Both the position numbers and the translations under genes were made by a program. From positions 1-11,035 of the forward strand of contig CAVFCI010000067.1 in NCBI GenBank assembly GCA_963620985.1: a stretch of DNA of 11,035 nucleotides, read 5' to 3'. Under the pieces are notes generated by a model. That model ran no database searches. It saw nothing but the letters and a program-made list of their open reading frames with translations, and had not been told where the DNA came from. This document shows positions 5,888 to 11,035 of this stretch, piece after piece (the stretch's first letter is position 1; each line of letters starts with the position of its first letter). The stretch is from F23-B02 sp963620985 (GTDB taxonomy: Bacteria > Bacillota > Clostridia > Oscillospirales > Oscillospiraceae).

Positions 5888-8071
5888 TCAGCAGAATATT
5901 GCTTCGCCAGTATTGATTACCCCACTCATATATCCTAAAAAATCATCATAGCCTAATGTCCACTGATACACGCCGGAAGCAATTTCTTTTAGGTTCCACT
6001 GTTTGATTTTGCAGCGCCGAATGGATACAGATTGCCTCTGCAGCGTTTTCCAGTCACTTCTTCCATGTGCAATCTCCTCCGCAAGTGACGAATTTACAAC
6101 CGCAGGAATGGTATCTGCATCGATTACTTCAAACTCACGATCTACAGTTCGAAACTGCCTCGCATTTTCCTGTTTCATGAGCTGTTTGATCGTTTTTATG
6201 CAGCTGTCATCTCTGATGATCTCATCGTTCATAGAACTGGTGCTGAGTTCCGGAGTGATCGGAATCTTTCTTGCAAAGTAATCCTTCAGAACATCAGCTG
6301 AGCATTCCAAGCTTTTGTTCTGGCTCAACATAGAGTCGTCCTGCAAAGAAAAGCTCCACATCTCCGTATCTTTAAGTTGGCCATGCCGGTTAACTCTTCC
6401 TGCCGCCTGCAAAAGGGAAAGCAGCGAGGACATTTCTCTGAAACCTGTTCGGAAGGAAAAATCTACGCCTGCTTCTACACATGAGGTGGCAACTAGTGTC
6501 CAATCTCTGTCGGAGGCGTCTTTCAGGCGCTTCTTTTTGATTTGCTTGATCGTCTTACTCCGATCCTCTGTGGTTAATGCAGTCGATAGATGTTCGACAC
6601 ATCCCCGGCCATACTTTTGTGCCATATCTGATGCAATGACAGCGGCGCTCTGAACCGTATTCAGAATCAGCAGCCGCGGCCCAGGAGAATTTGCCACCCA
6701 CTCAATTAGCTCCCGACGACTGACAGGGGACCCCTTGTAAAGAAACGCAATACGATTCTGCTCATACGCCATCAGCTGGTTCCGAAGATCATAGCGGACC
6801 AATTCCGTTACATTGGGCCGTGCCATGCCTATTTCCCTCAGACTATCGAGCTCCCAATAGCGAACAAGGGAACCTGATGCCAACACCCAATAGCAACTCC
6901 ATTCGTCTGCCAAAACGTTCAGCCAACGCCATGCAAGGGGGAGGAGCTTGATGGGCAGTGCGTTATGTGCCTCATCCACAAAAATCACACTTCCCGGCAG
7001 CTCGTGAAGTCTTCGAAGCGCAGAAGGCTGAGAGGATGACAGGGTTTCAAAGAAGGCAACTGCTGTTGTAACAATGATTGGTGCTCTCCACAAGGATGTT
7101 AGATAACGAGTATCAAAATCTTGAAAATCAGCGCGGGAATGCAGCTCTGCAATAACTTCTTCCGGATTTTCTCCCGGCAGCACCAACGCCTTTCGATAAA
7201 CATCAACCGACTGTTGGATAATGCTGGTATACGGCAATACAACAAATATGCGGCGAGCGTTTTGCCGGGAAGCCTGCTGCAAAAGATGTGCCATCACTGC
7301 GGTTGTTTTTCCGGAACCCACAGGACTGTCACACATTGAAAATCCGCCGCTGATTTCTGCATTTCGGCACGCTTGATACATTTCGCTGCGCAAGCGGCTG
7401 CGTTCGTCATCTCCGCCAAGCGCGGACACATATTTGTCCAGCGCCGCAAGCCGTTCTTCCGCACGCAGCTGCGGCACTTTTTGGTCCGAAGGAGCTTGTC
7501 CGTATGCGATAGCGGTATCGCCATGGTCAGCATCAGCGAGGCAGGAAAGCGCCATACGAAATAGGACATTCAGATCACCGTCATATGGCTGCTTTTCTTT
7601 GACAGCTTGAGCCCGGAAAATCATCTCATGGCGATGAAGCAGTTCATCCAGTAATGTGTCGGTTCGTTCCCGCACCTCTGCGTGTTCATCGCGAAAAATT
7701 GCTTCTTCTCGCAGAGATTCAGTCTCCAAATCCGGAAGCCCTCTGTGGTGAGAATACACCATCAGCGCAGCATACAGACTCTCCTGGACCTTCAAAGCAG
7801 CGCTTCCGGCATCAACATGATTGATTGGCAAATGGCGCTTCCCGCTATTCGCACTATGCAGCATGTTTTGATTTTTGTCATCCAATTTCCCGAGATCATG
7901 CATAAGCGCACTTTCCTGCACAATTTCAGCCAGTATCCCTTTTGCTTTTGCCGCATACCGCTCAGCTTCCGCCGCATACGCAGAAGCTTTCGTGTACACG
8001 CCCCGAATATGTGCTTCATAGGTTTGCGGTGGGTAGCCGTCCCGGGAACTATGTGCAAGATACGTTTCCAT
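5888..8071 (-). CDS. cas3: CRISPR-associated nuclease-helicase Cas3 (HD + SF2 helicase)
   Basis: Cas3 is recruited by a target-bound Cascade, unwinds the DNA with its ATP-dependent helicase and degrades it with its HD nuclease. Numbered from the ATG at 8071 (727 aa), the N-terminal HD domain shows H21, the MHDLGK motif (H58, D59), H85, YSHH (H108, H109) and the late Asp in CLADADHGDT. The helicase has Walker A SPVGSGKTT (249-257), motif Ia PYTS, DEAH (366-369), motif V around ATSCVEAGVDF, and motif VI QAAGRVNRHG. Length and domain order are normal for a fused type I Cas3. Motif III reads ASGSL instead of the usual SAT. The ATG overlaps the cas7 stop as TGATG, so translation is probably coupled; a GTG one codon upstream is the alternative start. 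Being last in the operon is unusual for I-C, where cas3 is generally first. Confidence 0.95.
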   Translation of the reverse strand: METYLAHSSRDGYPPQTYEAHIRGVYTKASAYAAEAERYAAKAKGILAEIVQESALMHDLGKLDDKNQNMLHSANSGKRHLPINHVDAGSAALKVQESLYAALMVYSHHRGLPDLETESLREEAIFRDEHAEVRERTDTLLDELLHRHEMIFRAQAVKEKQPYDGDLNVLFRMALSCLADADHGDTAIAYGQAPSDQKVPQLRAEERLAALDKYVSALGGDDERSRLRSEMYQACRNAEISGGFSMCDSPVGSGKTTAVMAHLLQQASRQNARRIFVVLPYTSIIQQSVDVYRKALVLPGENPEEVIAELHSRADFQDFDTRYLTSLWRAPIIVTTAVAFFETLSSSQPSALRRLHELPGSVIFVDEAHNALPIKLLPLAWRWLNVLADEWSCYWVLASGSLVRYWELDSLREIGMARPNVTELVRYDLRNQLMAYEQNRIAFLYKGSPVSRRELIEWVANSPGPRLLILNTVQSAAVIASDMAQKYGRGCVEHLSTALTTEDRSKTIKQIKKKRLKDASDRDWTLVATSCVEAGVDFSFRTGFREMSSLLSLLQAAGRVNRHGQLKDTEMWSFSLQDDSMLSQNKSLECSADVLKDYFARKIPITPELSTSSMNDEIIRDDSCIKTIKQLMKQENARQFRTVDREFEVIDADTIPAVVNSSLAEEIAHGRSDWKTLQRQSVSIRRCKIKQWNLKEIASGVYQWTLGYDDFLGYMSGVINTGEAIFC

Positions 8072-8940
8072 CACAACATTACCAGATCAACACAGCTTTC
8101 AACCCGATCAAGAAGTTCCTTTGGCAAGGCGGTTCTATCCTCATAATCATTCCAGGATGTAGATGGATCGTTGATATTTCCAAGCTTTTTCGGAGTTAAT
8201 GCGTCAAGCAGCAGATATTCGGGGCAGCTTCCCAGAATATTTTTATGTTCCATGTACCATGCGTGACGAATACGGACATCGGGACGGATTGCAGAGCGGT
8301 TCTGCTCATACGCGTGAGGAATCAGCAGCTTCAAAAGCGCAATGTCCTCGGCAGTACAACCACTTTTACCGGCATAGTTTGGGTTGACAAAGAACGGCAT
8401 ACAGTATACGCCGTGCTCTACAATGCGGTAGGCAAGCGGCGCCATGCCCGCGTTTTTCCCTTCCTGAACGCCAGCTTTATTTGTGTTCGTTTGCCGGATA
8501 ACCTCAATCGGTGCAATGGATACACCCATTCCGAACTGGACAACACCAGTTTTGATAAAGCCCTTGTCTCCACCATTTTCAAGGAATGTATTGCCGAAAA
8601 CACGGGCATCCCAATACTTTTTAACAAACTCGCTGCTCATGAATTTGGAGGAATCTTTTCCCATTTCCGTCTTAATTTGTTCCCTATTCCGCCCACGATG
8701 CTCCAGAATTGAATATCTTTCCGCATCCCCGCTAAACTTTTCCGGAAGTGCCTTGAAGAACGGAGCATCATGATCATCCAGCAAGTCACGCAGCTTGCGC
8801 TTGAAAGAGACCGGAGAAATCTCTCCGCAGCCATTGGGGCGCTGTCTGGGATCACTTTCACGGTCAGGATCACCATTGGGATTTGAATTGACAACTTCAA
8901 TCACCAGCAGACCGGTTGCACGCTTGATTTCGTTACTCAT
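8071..8940 (-). CDS. cas7: CRISPR Cascade backbone protein Cas7, I-C (Csd2)-like
   Basis: Cas7 subunits polymerise along the crRNA and form the backbone of the surveillance complex. The 289-residue protein has the N-terminal Cas7 signature EVVNSNPNGDPDRESDPR (15-32), a basic segment SFKRKLRD (45-52), W110-DARVFGN, and TGVVQFGMGVSIAPIE (131-146), which matches the equivalent part of the Csd2 family. The later HGVYCMPFFVNP and the segment around EDIALLKLLIPHAYEQNRS (198-216) also fit. It has a textbook ribosome binding site (GAGGAGG, eight to nine bases before the ATG), which suggests high expression as expected for a multi-copy subunit. Its start overlaps the cas8 stop by eight bases (ATGAGTAA), and its stop overlaps the cas3 start. 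Assignment to I-C rather than I-B or another subtype rests on remembered family motifs and the Csd1-like neighbour. Confidence 0.92.
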   Translation of the reverse strand: MSNEIKRATGLLVIEVVNSNPNGDPDRESDPRQRPNGCGEISPVSFKRKLRDLLDDHDAPFFKALPEKFSGDAERYSILEHRGRNREQIKTEMGKDSSKFMSSEFVKKYWDARVFGNTFLENGGDKGFIKTGVVQFGMGVSIAPIEVIRQTNTNKAGVQEGKNAGMAPLAYRIVEHGVYCMPFFVNPNYAGKSGCTAEDIALLKLLIPHAYEQNRSAIRPDVRIRHAWYMEHKNILGSCPEYLLLDALTPKKLGNINDPSTSWNDYEDRTALPKELLDRVESCVDLVML

Positions 8941-9358
8941 TTGTTGAAACCTCCTCAGAATTTTTTTCGCTCAGTTCTTTCTTAGGGAATGCAGCGAGGT
9001 AGCCGATAAATAGCTGCGCTTTTTCCTCATCAATGAACCGGGTTTGGGGCGTCCAGCTGTTCTGCAGTTTGTCCGCGGTTTGCTCGCAAATCCGATACAG
9101 CCACCCTGCGCGCCAGCTTTCTTTGCCAACATCCGTAATTCCTTTCAAACGATAGCTCTTTGCCCACGCATAGTACGGCATGATTCTTTGTCTCAGAACG
9201 TTTAGGGTGCGAATCGGCGCTTCCGCTGCACTTTGAAACAGGGTGCTCCCCACAAGCTGCGGCGGAACCTCTCCGTTTCGTACCACCTTGCAGTATAGGA
9301 CATGCAGTTCATCTGCCGCTTTGAGCAGCTGGCCGTAGAGGTATGGTAGATTTTCCAT
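8933..9358 (-). CDS. cas11: predicted small subunit Cas11c from internal translation start in cas8
   Basis: In type I-C, the small subunit Cas11 is made by independent translation of the 3' part of cas8c, and several copies stabilise the complex. Here an in-frame ATG (codon 554 when counted from the TTG at 11017) is preceded by AAAGGA with a 7-base spacer, a good ribosome binding site inside a coding region. The product would have 141 residues beginning MENLPYLYGQLLKAADE. It is mostly helix-forming and ends with the Cas8 C-terminus. Its size and position match the known arrangement, and the conserved C-terminal block of Csd1-like proteins (YLYGQLL...SAAEAPIRTLNVL) lies within it. The evidence is the ribosome binding site, frame and family precedent. 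Translation has not been shown. Confidence 0.6.
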   Translation of the reverse strand: MENLPYLYGQLLKAADELHVLYCKVVRNGEVPPQLVGSTLFQSAAEAPIRTLNVLRQRIMPYYAWAKSYRLKGITDVGKESWRAGWLYRICEQTADKLQNSWTPQTRFIDEEKAQLFIGYLAAFPKKELSEKNSEEVSTNE

Positions 9359-11011
9359 ATATGTATCCTTTCCGATATGCCCGCGATAAAGGAAAAGTCC
9401 CATCAGTGCCAGCATATCTTTTGCTTTTTCCTGCATTGGCTGACTCCAGGTGTCTTTTGCGCTAAGAGTTCCGAAAAACGAGCCGATACTCATTGCGCCC
9501 TCTGATAACCTGTGCAGACCGGCAGAGACAGACAATTCTGAGTCCATTAGGATTTCTATCCCGTGGTATTGGGAAAACGGTTTGAACTTGTCCGTTGCCA
9601 CCTCACCGGTCTGCTTCCAAAAACGGTTGAGGATATCCGCAATGTCCAAGGGATATAATGTTCTCGGTGCCCCAAACGGAAACGCTGGGAGATTGGCACA
9701 CCCAAGTGTCCACGCTTCACTGCACTTTTCCAACTCGTAGGGATCTGTTTGGCGTGTATAGACAACCTTGGTACGCCCACTATTCGTTTTACTATCAATC
9801 CGTCTAAGGACAAAGATCGCTATCCATTTTGCGTTGGAATCTGTCCCAATTTCTTTTGTTTGCTTCAGTTCTTGGATAAATTGTCTTGCCTGAGAGGAAA
9901 ATGCTATACTCTTATCGCTGTTTTGCTTGAACATCGCAGTAAATGAAACCGGTTTTTTCGGCAGGGATGACGGGTATGCAAAAAGAATATCCCGCGGTTT
10001 TCCATCCAAAGCGTCGATGCAAATCCATGTTTTATCTTTGTTTTCTGCTTTCCCAATATAAAATAGCGCCTGTTGCAATCTCTCTCTTGTTGCATGAGAG
10101 GCAGAAAAAGTAGCGCTTCCCTCTTTACCATATCGATGTAAACAGCACGCATCAGGATTCATCGTTCGTATCTTGACATAAAACCCTGCACCGATTTTCA
10201 CATTTGGCATGGGAGTATCATTTTCTGTATATGGCAGATGGAATGCATCAAACGAATCTGACTTATCCTTGCGGATACGGTTCCTTTCTGCAGAAATAAG
10301 TTTTGCATTGAGTTCTTCTGTGAATTTGCTGCTTGTAACCGGTGTCCCATGCTCATAGAGCTTCTCTGCATTGAACAGAATGGACAGTTCTCCGCAATTT
10401 ACTTTTGAAACCTGATCCTTTTCAACACAGTTAAACAGCATATTCAAGGCGATATCGACATGATCTATATTCTTGAGCATTTGGAGTCCGAATTTTGTCA
10501 ATTTATCGTGCAATAAATTGGGATCGGTAAAATACCCGAGCTCTTGAAATAAAATATCGAACGCTTCCGAATGATCCCGGGCCAAACGATCATGCATTTT
10601 ACCGGCTAAAGCAAGTGCCTTCTTGTATTTCCTGTTAATAAAGTTTTCATTTAATGTCCAGTTATTATTATGAACCGTACAGGCATCCCGTAGCATTGAA
10701 ATAGTCTCAGAATCCATCTTTTCCGTGGTCTTTTTCATTGCAGAAATGAGTTGAATAAGATTTTTATCATGAATAAAATAAAGAGGTGCGAGTTTCACAC
10801 AAGGAAATCCGCCGCTACTAGTTTCGGTATAATTGCGGATTACCGCTTTCTGCATATTCAATATTTGTGAAAGTTTCAGCACTTCTCCGCTATCAAGAGT
10901 TACGCAGATGCATTCTTTATAAGAAACTTCATTGTAATTTAGAGCATAAGATTCTTCCTGTACGCCATATCTCTCCATCACTTTTGAAAGTTCATACAGC
11001 TCATTGATCAC
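8933..11011 (-). CDS. cas8c: CRISPR Cascade large subunit Cas8, Csd1 (I-C)-like, divergent
   Basis: Cas8c recognises the PAM and helps open target DNA in type I-C Cascade. This protein (692 aa from GTG) is somewhat longer than many Csd1 proteins. It resembles them weakly at the N-terminus (INELYELSKVMERYG, compare the common Csd1 opening ILxxLYxxY) and better at the C-terminus. There YLYGQLLKAADELH is followed by STLFQSAAEAPIRTLNVLRQ, matching the LGRLFAxLE and SAxxTPAxVF blocks of the family. The middle (about 100-500) is not recognisable to me. I chose GTG at 11011 because AAAAGGAG lies nine bases before it. The in-frame TTG at 11017 is only three bases from that site. Its 3' end overlaps cas7 by eight bases. 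Position in the operon supports the role strongly; the subtype call is less certain. Confidence 0.8.
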   Translation of the reverse strand: MINELYELSKVMERYGVQEESYALNYNEVSYKECICVTLDSGEVLKLSQILNMQKAVIRNYTETSSGGFPCVKLAPLYFIHDKNLIQLISAMKKTTEKMDSETISMLRDACTVHNNNWTLNENFINRKYKKALALAGKMHDRLARDHSEAFDILFQELGYFTDPNLLHDKLTKFGLQMLKNIDHVDIALNMLFNCVEKDQVSKVNCGELSILFNAEKLYEHGTPVTSSKFTEELNAKLISAERNRIRKDKSDSFDAFHLPYTENDTPMPNVKIGAGFYVKIRTMNPDACCLHRYGKEGSATFSASHATRERLQQALFYIGKAENKDKTWICIDALDGKPRDILFAYPSSLPKKPVSFTAMFKQNSDKSIAFSSQARQFIQELKQTKEIGTDSNAKWIAIFVLRRIDSKTNSGRTKVVYTRQTDPYELEKCSEAWTLGCANLPAFPFGAPRTLYPLDIADILNRFWKQTGEVATDKFKPFSQYHGIEILMDSELSVSAGLHRLSEGAMSIGSFFGTLSAKDTWSQPMQEKAKDMLALMGLFLYRGHIGKDTYMENLPYLYGQLLKAADELHVLYCKVVRNGEVPPQLVGSTLFQSAAEAPIRTLNVLRQRIMPYYAWAKSYRLKGITDVGKESWRAGWLYRICEQTADKLQNSWTPQTRFIDEEKAQLFIGYLAAFPKKELSEKNSEEVSTNE
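9366..9371 (-). promoter_or_regulatory. internal ribosome binding site in cas8 (for Cas11c)
   Basis: On the minus strand AAAGGA (9371-9366), itself preceded by GG, lies seven bases before the in-frame ATG at 9358. This is as good a site as those of genes elsewhere in the window and is the basis for the predicted separate small subunit. Confidence 0.6.
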
Positions 11012-11020
11012 AGGCAATCA

Positions 11021-11028
11021 CTCCTTTT
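11021..11028 (-). promoter_or_regulatory. ribosome binding site of cas8
   Basis: AAAAGGAG (11028-11021) is nine bases before the GTG at 11011 and only three before the TTG at 11017. This spacing decides the start in favour of GTG. One frame entering from the right edge ends with TGA at 11020-11018, so a preceding gene could finish right at this site. The window is too short to tell. Confidence 0.7.
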
Positions 11029-11035
11029 CGGATAT

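Noticed and set aside
11015..11017. TTG at 11017 as the cas8 start.
   Set aside because: The AGGAG is only three bases upstream, too close for normal initiation. The GTG at 11011 has a nine-base spacing and gives an N-terminus more like Csd1.
1..11035. CRISPR repeat-spacer array.
   Set aside because: No regularly spaced direct repeats of 25-40 bases were seen, and every stretch near the cas genes is coding or too short. The array, if present, is outside the window.

Overview
The window looks like a chromosomal segment of a spore-forming Clostridia-type Firmicute. It carries an alpha/beta-type small acid-soluble spore protein gene, YhgE/Pip-family membrane proteins, strong AGGAG-type ribosome binding sites and a subtype I-C-like CRISPR-Cas effector operon. 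The genus cannot be named from the sequence alone.

Left part (1-5514). After the probable last codons of a + strand gene (1-39) and a + strand hairpin terminator (54-98), a three-gene operon runs on the minus strand. Read in its own direction it is a large YhgE/Pip-family membrane protein (850 aa, 5197-2645), a small two-helix membrane protein (145 aa, 2626-2189) and a second YhgE/Pip protein (679 aa, 2171-132). The gaps are 18 and 17 bases. A near-consensus sigma-A promoter (TTGACA, 17 bases, TACAAT) lies at 5294-5322, and a perfect dyad overlaps its -10 box. The 317-base region between this operon and the spore gene also holds an 11-base inverted repeat and several TTGTG/CACAA half sites.

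Middle (5515-5887). A spore-protein gene on the + strand has a normal conserved core. After residue 57 its usual short C-terminus is replaced by about 30 residues unlike the family. It is followed by a strong + strand terminator inside a larger inverted-repeat structure. G+C content falls from here to the right.

Right part (5888-11035). A tightly packed minus-strand operon encodes cas8c-like, cas7c-like and cas3 proteins, in that order of transcription. The genes overlap by a few bases, which suggests translational coupling. An in-frame ATG at 9358 inside cas8, preceded by AAAGGA at a 7-base spacing, predicts a separate 141-residue small subunit (Cas11c), as is known for type I-C. The order differs from the usual I-C order (cas3-cas5-cas8-cas7-cas4-cas1-cas2): cas3 is last, no cas5 sits among the genes, and no cas4, cas1, cas2 or CRISPR repeat array is visible. 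A cas5 and an array may lie just right of the window.

Together the Cas proteins would form a DNA-targeting Cascade (Cas8, Cas7 backbone, Cas11) that recruits the Cas3 nuclease-helicase. The most noteworthy points are the rearranged and divergent I-C operon with its internal Cas11 start, and the chimeric spore-protein gene at its edge.
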